Assembly: GCA_027450185.1 (NCBI GenBank)
Contig: DAIDKF010000012.1
Location: 1 to 64,000 of the forward strand
Reading direction: 5' to 3'
From: Granulicella sp.
Lineage (GTDB): Bacteria > Acidobacteriota > Terriglobia > Terriglobales > Acidobacteriaceae
Length of the DNA stretch: 64,000 bases
Numbering within the stretch: position 1 is the stretch's first letter; every line of letters begins with the position of its first letter. A program made the position numbers and the translations under genes. Below the pieces are notes generated by a model that saw only the letters and a program-made list of their open reading frames with translations, had not been told where the DNA came from and made no database searches. This document shows, one piece after another, positions 15,172 to 24,811 of the stretch.

Positions 15172-18100
15172 TCAGGGTTTGGTGACGTTGATGGTGTTGT
15201 CGTCGGGGATGCGGTCGATGAGCTTGTTGATGGGGTCGATGCCGGCGCGGGTGGGGAGCTGGTCGACGACGATCTCGAAGGTCTGCTTCTGCTGGGTGAA
15301 CTTTTTCTTCTGCAGATAGAGCGTCTTCTCGTGGTCCTTGCTGCCGGTGAAGACGCCGATGTCGATGTAGTCGGCGAGAGGCATGGGAGTCTCGTTGCCG
15401 GAGCCGTCTGACTTGAGCTTTCTGGCCTGCACGGTGAGGGTCACTTTGTACTTTTTGTCAGGGGTCTGGACGTAGGTGGCGGTGAGGGCCTTGTTGTCGT
15501 AGAGGACGATGTTCTCGAAGGCGTCGGTGATGTAGTACTGATACTGGGGCGGAGTTTGAGCGCGCAGAGCGGCTACGAACTGGCGAGTGTCGGGGTAGGA
15601 GACGTCCTGATCGTCGCTTGCGTTGGCGTAGCGATATTGCATGAGGAAGTTGTGCAGGGCGAGGTTGACTTTGTCTTCGCCGATGAAGTCGGCGAGGCCG
15701 TACATGACGAGCGAACCCTTCTGATACCAGACGTAGGCCTCGCGCTGGACGAGGACGATGGGGGGTTCCTTGTGGGCTTCGGAGGCGCGGCCGCGCAGGT
15801 AGCCGTCGAGCTCGTGCCTGAGGAACTTGTGCATCTGGTCGTCGCCGTACTTCTTCTGTGCGATGCGGAGGGCCGAGTACTCGGCGAGCGACTCGGACAT
15901 CATGTTGGAGCCGGCGACGGCGCCGCCGATGAGCTGGTGGCCCCACCACTGATGGGCGAGTTCGTGGGCGGTGACGAAGTAGGTGCGGTCGATGTCTTCC
16001 TGCGGGTTGACGACGCGGCCGATGAAGCCGGGTTCGGTGTAGGGGACGGTGTTGGGGAAGGACTGCGCGAAGCCGCGATAGCGTGGAAACTCCAGGATGC
16101 GGAATTGCTTGAACTCGAAGGGACTGTAGTTTTTCTCGTAGTAGGCGAGGCCGGCCCTGGACGACGCGATCATGTCATCGACGTCATAGGGGTGGTGGGG
16201 ATCGTAGTAAACCTCAATGTTGATGGGGCCGTTGACGCCCTGGTAGACGTCGCGTTTGACGCTGTAGCGGGCGGAGACGTAGGCGAAGAAGTCGAGGGTC
16301 TTGACATCGCCCATGCTGTAGGCGAAGTAGTGACGGCCGTTCTGATGCCAGTCTCGCTGGAGATAGCCGGGGGCGAGAGCAATCTGCGGCTGGCCTTCAG
16401 AGTCATGGTCGGAGGTGCTGACGACGGTGTTGTAGGTGATCCAGTCGGAGTCCTTGGTGAAGAGATTGGTGCGGCTGCCGAGGGGGTCGCCGCGTTGGGG
16501 CAGATCGGTGACGGGGCCAAGATGTTGTTCGCGGCGGCGGCGCGGATCGGTTAGCTCAAAGTTGGGGTCGTAGCCGATGGTGGGGAAGTACCCAACATCG
16601 AAGAAGGTTCCCGAGTAGGCGAGTTCGGGACGCTCGCCGCTGTCGCGGAAGCCGCGCGAGTTGTAACCGACGCTGAAGTTCATGTTGAGCTTGCCGCCGG
16701 GCGCGAGGGGTTGATCGAGCGCGTAGATGGTGTAGAGATCGCGTTTGGCAGATGAGACTTTGTGGAAGGGGCGATCGAAGCGGACGTTGGAGATGGACTG
16801 CTGGGTATCGACGATGTGGACCTGGGAGATGGGCGCGGAGGTCTTGTTCTGGAGAACATAGTGGCCGGTGCCGGAGAAGGAGCGACGCTCGGGGTAGATG
16901 TCGATGTTGGCATCGACGGCGATGACCTTGGGCTGCGGAAGGAACTGATACTTCTTGAAGTCGCGCTCATACTGCGCCTGAATGTCGCGGCGCTGGGGGG
17001 CGCTGAGGAATTCGTTGCGGATGTGCGTGTTGTAGAAGTACCAGGAGCCGCTGCCGATGGCGATGAGTACGAAGACCAAGGCGGCGGGCATGAGCCGCGG
17101 AGCGCGATGGCGGAAGAGACGCAGACGGGCGGCCCAGCCATCCTCTGCGCCGCGCATGGCCAGGCCAATGGAGACAACGCCGAGCAAGGCTGCGATGGAC
17201 AGCCAGTAGGTGATGGACCAGAAGAGTGCCGGCACGAAGTGACCGTAACCGTTCATGTCCGAGTAGATATAGCTGGGCGTGTTGCCGAAGAGATAGAGAG
17301 TGTTCTCCCAGCCGTGGGCCTGCAGGACGGCGAGCAAAACGAAGCTGCCGATGACGATCCCATGGCCGATGAACTTGTTCTTGAGGACAGTCTGTAGAAA
17401 AAGCGCGAAGAGAGTGTAGATGAGGACTTGTGGGAAGACGACGACGTAGAGTTCTTTGAAGTATTCGATGAGCTCGTAGTGGAAGTAGCCGGCGAAGGTC
17501 TGGCTGAGGATGCCGCAGAACATGACGACGGCGAGGAGGACGAGTTCGATGATGGCGAGAGCGGCGAGCCTGGAGAGCCAGTCAGTAGATTCGCGCATGG
17601 GAAGCGCGTCGTGGATGCCGTCGAAGTGGGTGTCGCGCTCGCGCCAGACGATCTCACCGGCGTAGAGAGTGGCGACGACGAGGAGGAGGATGAAAGAGTT
17701 GCCACGGACGGCGTCGAGCATGAGGAAGGTGACGGGGTAGACGTTGCCGTCCTCGACGTGGCCAGCGAAGTGGCCAAGGAGCAGAGCGTACATCACCATG
17801 ACGGCGAAGATGGCCCAGAAGGGCAGCTCGGAGAAGATGTTCCTGATACGGATGCGGGTGAGCGAGACAAACTGCGCGAGAGTGGTGGAGGCGTTGAAAA
17901 CCTGATGAATGACGGGCAGGCGCGCGGCCACGAGTGAGCGGGCGGGCTGTGCGGCGGAGGCATCGTTTTCGCGCTCGCGGGCTGCGCGGCGGCCCTGCGA
18001 GACGGAGGTAAGGGTCTCCACCGAGAGCGGAAACAGGACGTAGACGACGATGAGGCTGAGGATGCCAACGCCGGTCCAGATAAGGCGATTGTAGAGACAG

Positions 18101-18822
18101 ACGCCGGTCCAGGGAAGTTGCAGGGTGTTCTGCTCGACGGGGGTCCAGTAGCGCGTGACGGCGTCGAGGAGGCGGAGGCCGACGGGGTCGAAGATGGCCG
18201 ACCAGAAGTGTTCGAGCGAGCGGGTGGCGTTGAAGATGGCGTTAATGATGAGGTAGGCGACAAAGAAGACGACGCCCTGCAGGTAGACGACAAAGAGCTT
18301 GCGGGTGAGTGCGGCGATGGTGAAAAAGATGGAGCCGAGAAAGAAGATTTGAACGACGGTGACGATGAGGAAGGCGTGCACATACCAGTGAAAGGCACCG
18401 TGCGCGATGCGGGTGTGATCGGCCCAGGGGGCGAGGGTTCCGGCGGCTTCGCCGAAGATGAGGCCGGTGAAGACCAGGACCGTGGTGACGAACGAGCCCG
18501 CCCAACGGCCGCCCAGATAGGCGAATTTGGTGATGGGCTTGGTGAAGATGATCTGGTAGGTGTCGCGCTGGAAGTCGCGCAGGATGGAGGTGCCGAATAG
18601 AGCGGCAATGACGATGCAGCCGAAGAAGCTGAAGATGATGTAGACGACGGTGGTGGCGAAGGGGCCGTTGAGCAGGACCTTGTCGTTGCCGGTGTTGAGG
18701 AAGTCTTCGGCGGCGATGCAGAGGAAGCTGAGGGAGAACCAGAGCGCGAAGTAGACGTAGGTGGAGAGGCTCTTCGCACGGAGCTTCAACTCGAAGGTGA
18801 AGAATTCCCAGAACTGTGCCAT
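15172..18822 (-). CDS. ABC-2 permease fused to M1-family aminopeptidase
   Basis: 1216 residues. The N-terminal half (to about residue 590) carries two sets of ABC-2 permease helices (first segment FFTFELKLRAKSLSTYVYFA, then FGTSILRDFQRDTYQIIFTKPI). The C-terminal part is a gluzincin peptidase with H953-E-L-A-H957-Q-W-W-G and the third zinc ligand in MMSESLAEYSA, 19 residues later, one more than in classical M1 enzymes. The family is known in Bacteroidetes and Acidobacteria as a permease/peptidase fusion. Its ATPase is encoded just upstream, with 56 bases between the genes. It presumably exports and trims peptides, or processes envelope proteins; substrate unknown. Confidence 0.92.
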   Translation of the reverse strand: MAQFWEFFTFELKLRAKSLSTYVYFALWFSLSFLCIAAEDFLNTGNDKVLLNGPFATTVVYIIFSFFGCIVIAALFGTSILRDFQRDTYQIIFTKPITKFAYLGGRWAGSFVTTVLVFTGLIFGEAAGTLAPWADHTRIAHGAFHWYVHAFLIVTVVQIFFLGSIFFTIAALTRKLFVVYLQGVVFFVAYLIINAIFNATRSLEHFWSAIFDPVGLRLLDAVTRYWTPVEQNTLQLPWTGVCLYNRLIWTGVGILSLIVVYVLFPLSVETLTSVSQGRRAARERENDASAAQPARSLVAARLPVIHQVFNASTTLAQFVSLTRIRIRNIFSELPFWAIFAVMVMYALLLGHFAGHVEDGNVYPVTFLMLDAVRGNSFILLLVVATLYAGEIVWRERDTHFDGIHDALPMRESTDWLSRLAALAIIELVLLAVVMFCGILSQTFAGYFHYELIEYFKELYVVVFPQVLIYTLFALFLQTVLKNKFIGHGIVIGSFVLLAVLQAHGWENTLYLFGNTPSYIYSDMNGYGHFVPALFWSITYWLSIAALLGVVSIGLAMRGAEDGWAARLRLFRHRAPRLMPAALVFVLIAIGSGSWYFYNTHIRNEFLSAPQRRDIQAQYERDFKKYQFLPQPKVIAVDANIDIYPERRSFSGTGHYVLQNKTSAPISQVHIVDTQQSISNVRFDRPFHKVSSAKRDLYTIYALDQPLAPGGKLNMNFSVGYNSRGFRDSGERPELAYSGTFFDVGYFPTIGYDPNFELTDPRRRREQHLGPVTDLPQRGDPLGSRTNLFTKDSDWITYNTVVSTSDHDSEGQPQIALAPGYLQRDWHQNGRHYFAYSMGDVKTLDFFAYVSARYSVKRDVYQGVNGPINIEVYYDPHHPYDVDDMIASSRAGLAYYEKNYSPFEFKQFRILEFPRYRGFAQSFPNTVPYTEPGFIGRVVNPQEDIDRTYFVTAHELAHQWWGHQLIGGAVAGSNMMSESLAEYSALRIAQKKYGDDQMHKFLRHELDGYLRGRASEAHKEPPIVLVQREAYVWYQKGSLVMYGLADFIGEDKVNLALHNFLMQYRYANASDDQDVSYPDTRQFVAALRAQTPPQYQYYITDAFENIVLYDNKALTATYVQTPDKKYKVTLTVQARKLKSDGSGNETPMPLADYIDIGVFTGSKDHEKTLYLQKKKFTQQKQTFEIVVDQLPTRAGIDPINKLIDRIPDDNTINVTKP

Positions 18823-18878
18823 AGATGACCCTGTGTCTCCGTATCACTGCATTTGGAATGCGGGTGGCCCGAGGTGAA

Positions 18879-19772
<894 letters not shown>

Positions 19773-19866
19773 GCGCTACCCTCCGATGTGGATGGTGCTG
19801 ATTGAGTGCAGTAGCCGGAATATATCACGGCTAGAGGGGGGTTACGCGAAGAAAGCGGGGTTGGTT

Positions 19867-19886
19867 CCACCGTGGGGCCACGGTGG
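19867..19886. repeat. Perfect short inverted repeat
   Basis: CCACCGTGG and CCACGGTGG (19867-19875 and 19878-19886) are separated by two bases, giving a compact 9-bp stem in the spacer upstream of the ABC ATPase gene. It could be an operator or an RNA hairpin in the leader; no direct evidence favours either. Confidence 0.4.
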
Positions 19887-20046
19887 TGATCCCGTCTGCG
19901 AGGCGGATGGGTGGACGGAGTGGTTTGTCGGAGTTGGGGGAGGGTTGATAGATTGGGTGCGGAGGGCAGCCCGTCGCACCCGGCGCGGTGGAGAATGCCC
20001 GGCGAATCTGCACCGAAAAGGCGGTGGCTCATGAGAGGATTTGAGT

Positions 20047-20250
20047 ATGAGTGATTTTGTTCCCAAAGCAGGCGGAGTGAAGGTCGGCGGACTGAGCCGG
20101 AAGGCGCAGAAACTACAATCATTGCGCGAGAAGGCGGCATCCGTGAAGAATGGCGCGAAACCGCTTCCCGGGGCGTCGACGGCGGTTTTCAAGGCGAAGG
20201 ATTCGTTTGCGAACACGAAGAAGACGACATTCCAGCGCAAGGCTGTCTAG
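20047..20250 (+). CDS. Small basic protein
   Basis: 67 residues, MSDFVPKAGGVKVGGLSRKAQ then a lysine/alanine-rich body ending TFQRKAV. The ATG at 20047 is preferred over the in-frame TTG six bases earlier because GAGG lies eight bases before it. The protein is strongly basic, lacks hydrophobic segments and has no recognised domain; it could bind nucleic acid, but this is only a composition argument. It stands alone between two transporter clusters. Confidence 0.55.
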   Translation: MSDFVPKAGGVKVGGLSRKAQKLQSLREKAASVKNGAKPLPGASTAVFKAKDSFANTKKTTFQRKAV

Positions 20251-20357
20251 TCAAACGGTTGAGGGGCGATGGGCTGGTTGGACAAGGCGATGGGCGCTGA
20301 ATAAACTGGAAGTCTGCCCCTTTTGAATCCGCAGATGCGAGGATTACCTCCAAGTTC

Positions 20358-20636
20358 ATGGCGTCTCCCCTGTCGTTCACCGGATTTGTATGGAAGAATT
20401 TGAAGCGGCGACGGCTGAGAACCGTACTAACCCTGTACGGGATGGGCATGGCCACTGGAGTATTTGTGGTTTTGGTGGGATTTTCGCGGACGTTTGAACA
20501 GGGCTGGCAGAGCATCTACTCGAGCAGCGGAATCGACATTGCAGCGATCCGGCAGACGTTTCTGAATGCGTTGGCAGGCGACGCGGCGGGGACGAAGTGG
20601 AAGGCGTTGACGGTGGAGGCTCTGCGGCATGTCTGA
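20358..20636 (+). pseudogene. Internally deleted MacB/FtsX-type permease remnant
   Basis: 92 codons. The first 65 or so match the N-terminus of a MacB-type permease: a short basic cytoplasmic start, one membrane helix (TLYGMGMATGVFVVLVGFSR), then SSSGIDIAAIRQ where the periplasmic domain normally begins. The last residues, TVEALRHV, match the usual C-terminal end of such permeases (P/V-E-A-L-R). About 300 residues of the periplasmic domain and the three C-terminal helices are missing in between, and the frame is kept. Its stop overlaps the start of the intact ATPase gene, as in a normal operon. It cannot work as a permease. Confidence 0.65.
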
Positions 20637-21294
20637 TGCAACGCTCGAAGTACGCGCGCTCCACAAGAGCTATGACGAAGGACGCATTGAGGCACTGCGC
20701 GGGGTGGACCTCAGGATCGCAACGGGGGAGTACGTAGTGATTACCGGGCCGAGCGGCAGCGGTAAGTCCACGCTGCTGCACCTGTTGGGCGGATTGGACC
20801 GTCCAACCAGTGGTGAGGTTCGCTTCAGGGATGCGAGGCTGTGCACGGCGACGGACCTGGATTCGTATCGGGCGCAGAGCGTTGGTTTTGTCTTCCAGGC
20901 CTTCCATCTGCTGCCAACACTGCGTGCGATCGAGAATGTGCAGGTGCCTATGCTGGCGTTGAATCACCCACGAGCGGACCGCGCGGCGAGGGCCCGGATG
21001 TTGCTCGAGGAGATGGATATGGGACACCGGGCAGAGCAGTATCCGAACCAGCTCTCGGCAGGCGAGCGGCAGAGGGTTGCGGTGGCGCGAGCGCTGGCGA
21101 ATGATCCGGAGGTTCTACTGGCCGATGAGCCGACAGGCAATCTGGACAGCGCGAACTCGGCGCACATCATGGAGATTCTGATCGGGTTGCAGCGGCGGCG
21201 GGGCATGAGCCTGATCGTGATCACGCATGAGCAGGAGATTGCACGGGCTGCGCCGCGACTGATTCGCATGCGGGACGGGAAGGTCGAGGCATGA
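20629..21294 (+). CDS. LolD/MacB-type ABC ATPase
   Basis: 221 residues with Walker A GPSGSGKST, Q-loop FVFQAFH, signature LSAGERQR (Ala for the usual Gly), Walker B VLLADEPTG and H-loop THEQ. It is a MacB/LolD-branch ATPase. Its natural permease partner immediately upstream survives only as an internally deleted remnant, so this ATPase may be orphaned or may pair with a permease elsewhere. The stop overlaps the next gene by ATGA. Confidence 0.9.
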   Translation: MSDATLEVRALHKSYDEGRIEALRGVDLRIATGEYVVITGPSGSGKSTLLHLLGGLDRPTSGEVRFRDARLCTATDLDSYRAQSVGFVFQAFHLLPTLRAIENVQVPMLALNHPRADRAARARMLLEEMDMGHRAEQYPNQLSAGERQRVAVARALANDPEVLLADEPTGNLDSANSAHIMEILIGLQRRRGMSLIVITHEQEIARAAPRLIRMRDGKVEA

Positions 21295-22049
21295 GATTCG
21301 GAACCCTTGTGCTGGCAGCAACGATGTTCTTCCCGAACGCAGCGCGGAGTGCGGAAGTTCCAGCGGCTCTGGCTGCGGCGCGTACGCAGACCACGACGGC
21401 GGACTATCGGCTGAGCGGGCGCCTGGTACGGGTGGACGCGAGTGGGGCTCGGACCAGTGATGCGATCAGCATCAAGGCGCACTGGTTTCCGGGCGTGCTG
21501 CGGCTGCTGCTGGAGGTGAATTCGCCGGGGCAGGAGCGAGTGCATGCGCTGATCGAGATGAGACCGGGAGGAGCGACGACGATACAGATTGCGCATCCGG
21601 GCGATGCGGCGGCGCGCGTGTTGCCGTTTGATCAGTGGCGCACGGGGCCGCTCGGAGCGGGGTTCAGCTACGAAGATTTCGTCGAGTCATATTACTTCTG
21701 GACGGGACAGAAGGATATGGGAACGGTGCAGTTCGGGGCACGGATGTGCGAGTTGCTGCAGAGCACTCCGGGCGCAGAGGATAGGACGCACTACGCAGAG
21801 GTGAAGAGCTGGCTGGATGCAACGAGCAGCTTCCCGGTGTACGTGGAAAAGACGCTGAAGGGCCAGGGGACGGTGAAGGAGTTTACGTCTTATGGGCTGC
21901 GGCGGACCGAGGGCGTTTGGTCGGCGAGCCAGGTGGAGGTGAAGTTGCGAGGCCAAAGCGGCTCGACTCTGCTTATAATCGAGCACGGCACTCCCAGAGC
22001 ACACCTCGGCAGCAAGGATTTCAGTTCCGAACAACTTACGCATTTTTAG
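21291..22049 (+). CDS. LolA-like outer-membrane lipoprotein-sorting family protein
   Basis: 252 residues with a signal peptide (MRFGTLVLAATMFFPNAARSA). The rest shows the pattern of the outer-membrane lipoprotein-sorting family associated with MacB/Lol-like ABC transporters: DYRLSGRLVRVDASG, WFPGVLRLLLEVNSPGQERVHALIEMRPGGA, then SYEDFVESYYFWTGQ, and KSWLDATSSFPVYVEKTL near the C-terminus. This fold carries hydrophobic ligands in a half-barrel in the periplasm. ATGA overlap with the ATPase gene supports a shared role; with the permease truncated the system may be inactive. Confidence 0.8.
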   Translation: MRFGTLVLAATMFFPNAARSAEVPAALAAARTQTTTADYRLSGRLVRVDASGARTSDAISIKAHWFPGVLRLLLEVNSPGQERVHALIEMRPGGATTIQIAHPGDAAARVLPFDQWRTGPLGAGFSYEDFVESYYFWTGQKDMGTVQFGARMCELLQSTPGAEDRTHYAEVKSWLDATSSFPVYVEKTLKGQGTVKEFTSYGLRRTEGVWSASQVEVKLRGQSGSTLLIIEHGTPRAHLGSKDFSSEQLTHF

Positions 22050-22057
22050 GATGGTGC

Positions 22058-23149
22058 ATGCATTACCTTCTGTGGATGACTGGCTTGATGGCGGCTGTGG
22101 TCGCAACGGGTTTTCTTTATCAATGGCTGGGCGCGCACTATGACCGGCTGCGTTATGCGAGCGAGGGCCGGTGGATCGAGATCGGAGAAGGACGACGGCT
22201 GTACCTGCTGGAGAAGGGATCGGGCGGCGCGCCGGTGATCTTCGAGTCGGGGATTGCGGCCACGAATCTGAACTGGTTCCACGTGCAGGAGCGGGTTTCG
22301 CGGTTCGGGTTTACGGCGTCGTACGATCGCAGCGGCCTGGGCTGGAGCAGCCCGTCGCGGACCCCGCGGACGCCGGGCAACATCGCCCGGGAGCTGCATG
22401 AGATGCTCGATAGAGCGGGGATCAAGGGACCGTATGTACTGGTGGGACACTCGTTCGGTGGCCTGGTGATGCGGAAGTTCGCGCTGCTGTATCCGGACGA
22501 GGTGAGCAGCGTTGTGCTGGTGGACCCGATGCGCTGCGAGGAGTGGCCGCCACTGGATCCAACCAAGCAGGCGCTACTGAATCGCGGCATGAAGCTCACG
22601 AACTATGCGATTCCGATTGCGCGGCTGGGACTGGCGCGACTGGCGGTGACCTCACTGCTGTGCCGCTCGGGAAACCTGGCGGAGCGGCTGGCGGGCGCTG
22701 CGGGCAATGGGGGCAGGCACGTGCTGGGGCGAGTAAAAGGCGAGGTCAACAAGATGCCGCAGGAGGTATGGCCCGCTGTGGCGGCCCACTGGTCGCGCCC
22801 CGGGTATTACGCTGGGATGCACAATCATGTGGAGGCCGTGCCGGAGAGCGTGCGGGAGATGCTGAGCTCAGGACCGATCCGTGGAATCCCCGTGCTGCTG
22901 CTGACGCCGGGAAAATCTGAGCCGCTGTCCGAGGATTGCCTGCTGCAGATTGGCGACAATGTGCAACAGGTGATCGCGCATGAGAGCGAGCATTGGATTC
23001 ATCTCGACGAACCGGAGCTGGTGATCGACTCCATTCTGGAGATGGCGATGGCCGCTGCTCCTGCGGCGGTGGCCGCCACGCCCCAGACGCTGGTTCCGGC
23101 TGCGGCAGCGATGAACCGCGCTCCAGAGGCATGGGCCGCCACAAGCTGA
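22058..23149 (+). CDS. Membrane-anchored alpha/beta hydrolase
   Basis: 363 residues from MHYLLWMTGL (AGGATGG upstream; earlier frame overlaps the previous gene and looks spurious). One N-terminal membrane helix, then an alpha/beta hydrolase core: oxyanion region VIFESGIAATNLNW, SYDRSGLGWS, nucleophile motif GHSFGGLVMRKFA with Ser, an acidic residue in the LLLTPG region and His in SEHWIHLDEP. It is likely an esterase or lipase-like enzyme facing the periplasm. It begins eight bases after the LolA-like gene, so it is probably the last gene of that operon. The alanine-rich tail has no clear function. Confidence 0.85.
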   Translation: MHYLLWMTGLMAAVVATGFLYQWLGAHYDRLRYASEGRWIEIGEGRRLYLLEKGSGGAPVIFESGIAATNLNWFHVQERVSRFGFTASYDRSGLGWSSPSRTPRTPGNIARELHEMLDRAGIKGPYVLVGHSFGGLVMRKFALLYPDEVSSVVLVDPMRCEEWPPLDPTKQALLNRGMKLTNYAIPIARLGLARLAVTSLLCRSGNLAERLAGAAGNGGRHVLGRVKGEVNKMPQEVWPAVAAHWSRPGYYAGMHNHVEAVPESVREMLSSGPIRGIPVLLLTPGKSEPLSEDCLLQIGDNVQQVIAHESEHWIHLDEPELVIDSILEMAMAAAPAAVAATPQTLVPAAAAMNRAPEAWAATS

Positions 23150-23179
23150 GAAACGGGCCCGATTTGCCGTCGCAGTGTT

Positions 23180-24811
23180 CTACGGTCTGCGGATGGGCGA
23201 GTCGGTCTGGTTGGAGAACTGCTCGCGCAGGACGCGACGGAGCAGCTTGCCGTTGTGATTCTGCGGGAGCGTGCCGGGAGCGAAGATCCAGATGTGGCGC
23301 GGCGATTTGTAGGCTGCGAGGCGCTGGCGGCAAAAGTCCATCAGAGCCTGCTCGCTGGCTGCGGAGCCGGAGTGCAGTTCGACCGCCGCAACGGGAATCT
23401 CGTGCATCTCCTTGTGAGGCAGGCCGAAGGCGACGGCGCGGGCAACATCTGGATGTGCCAGAACGGTCTCTTCCAACTCGCGGACGTAGACCGAATAACC
23501 GCCGGACTTAATGACATCCTTGATGCGCCCGACCAGACGAATGAGGCCGAGGCGGTTGCGCGTGGCCAGGTCGCCGGTGCGTAACCAGCCGTCGCGCGTG
23601 AGGAGTTCGTTTTTATCGGCTGCGCTCTTTTCTTCATCTTTCCAGTAGCGGGGAGCGAGCCCGCGGCGACGGATCTGGCACTCGCCGGTCGCGCCGGGGC
23701 GTGCGGGCCTTCCCTGCTCGTCGACGACGCGGATGCGAAAGGGGGGCACGGGAAAACAGAGGTCGCCGCTGCCCGGCAACAGCGACAACTCGACACCCAT
23801 CATGGCGAGTCCGCCGAGTTCGACCATGCCGTAGCCGTTGAGCAGCACGGGGGGAATGCGCCGGCCGGCGGGCAGTCGAAACAGCGCGCCATACGCACGG
23901 AGCCGCTCACGCACTTCGGAGGGGAGATGGTCGCTGGCCGAGAGCCACACGCGGACGCTGGCGAGACGCGCGGGATCGGGGCTGCTGTCGACCAGCCGGA
24001 CGAACATGGCGGGAACACCGACGAAGGCGGTGATGCGGAAGCGTTCGGCAAGATCCAGGGCGCTGGCCACGTCGAAGCGATCGAGGAAACAACCGCGAAT
24101 GCCCGCCATCAGGCCGTACAGCGCGATGCTGACCGCCATGATGTGCGACCACGGCAGGGCAATGAGCGCGAGGTCGCGGGGACCGAGCAAGGCTCCGGTG
24201 AGTACGGTTGAGGAGCGCGCTCCAAGCAGCGCGTTGCTGGAGAGAACGGCTCCCTTGGGAAAACCGCTGGTTCCCGAGGTGTGAAAGATGGCGACGGTTG
24301 CGGCGGGATCGATGGCCGCCGGCGGGAAGAACGGTCCGGTGATGCCGGTGCGGACAAATCCGTCGAGCGTCTCGGGTTCGTCGTCGGCCTGGATCCAGGT
24401 GCTCACCGGCAGCGCGCTGCGATTGGCGATGCTGCGCTCGAAGACCGCTTTGTCGGTGACAAGAATCTCCGTACCGCTGTCGGCAAGGATGCGCCGCACC
24501 TCAGCCAGCGAGAGCTGCGGATTGAGCGGAACGGCGATGCCTCCGGCGCGAATGATGGCCAAAAACCAGTGGAAGCAGAGGCGGTCGTTCGTTCGATAGA
24601 CACCGACGAGCTGGCCGGGACGGAGCCCGACGGAGCCGCGAAGGAAGGCGTCCATGGAGCAAACATCGGCGTGCAACTCGGCAAGACGATAGGGACCGGC
24701 TTCAGCGACTGCAACGTCGCAGTCTCCCTTTCGCCGCAGCAGCTCGTCGAGAAGATTGGCCACGGTGACGCTGGGATCACGAGCGAGTTGAAGACGCTGG
24801 ACGATGCTCAT
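23180..24811 (-). CDS. Acyl-CoA/acyl-AMP synthetase (ANL superfamily)
   Basis: 543 residues from MSIVQRLQLA, with its ATG overlapping the preceding stop (ATGA). Core motifs: P-loop HTSGTSGFPKGAV, A5 region NGYGMVELGG, DGWLRTGDLA, hinge IKDVIKSGGY and C-terminal catalytic Lys in PQNHNGKLLRR. It activates a carboxylic acid to the acyl adenylate. The canonical Glu region (Y-G-x-T-E) reads Y-G-M-V-E. The adjacent upstream gene encodes a thioester-reductase-like SDR, so the product may be passed to reduction. No carrier-protein domain is seen in either protein. The acid substrate is unknown. Confidence 0.9.
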   Translation of the reverse strand: MSIVQRLQLARDPSVTVANLLDELLRRKGDCDVAVAEAGPYRLAELHADVCSMDAFLRGSVGLRPGQLVGVYRTNDRLCFHWFLAIIRAGGIAVPLNPQLSLAEVRRILADSGTEILVTDKAVFERSIANRSALPVSTWIQADDEPETLDGFVRTGITGPFFPPAAIDPAATVAIFHTSGTSGFPKGAVLSSNALLGARSSTVLTGALLGPRDLALIALPWSHIMAVSIALYGLMAGIRGCFLDRFDVASALDLAERFRITAFVGVPAMFVRLVDSSPDPARLASVRVWLSASDHLPSEVRERLRAYGALFRLPAGRRIPPVLLNGYGMVELGGLAMMGVELSLLPGSGDLCFPVPPFRIRVVDEQGRPARPGATGECQIRRRGLAPRYWKDEEKSAADKNELLTRDGWLRTGDLATRNRLGLIRLVGRIKDVIKSGGYSVYVRELEETVLAHPDVARAVAFGLPHKEMHEIPVAAVELHSGSAASEQALMDFCRQRLAAYKSPRHIWIFAPGTLPQNHNGKLLRRVLREQFSNQTDSPIRRP

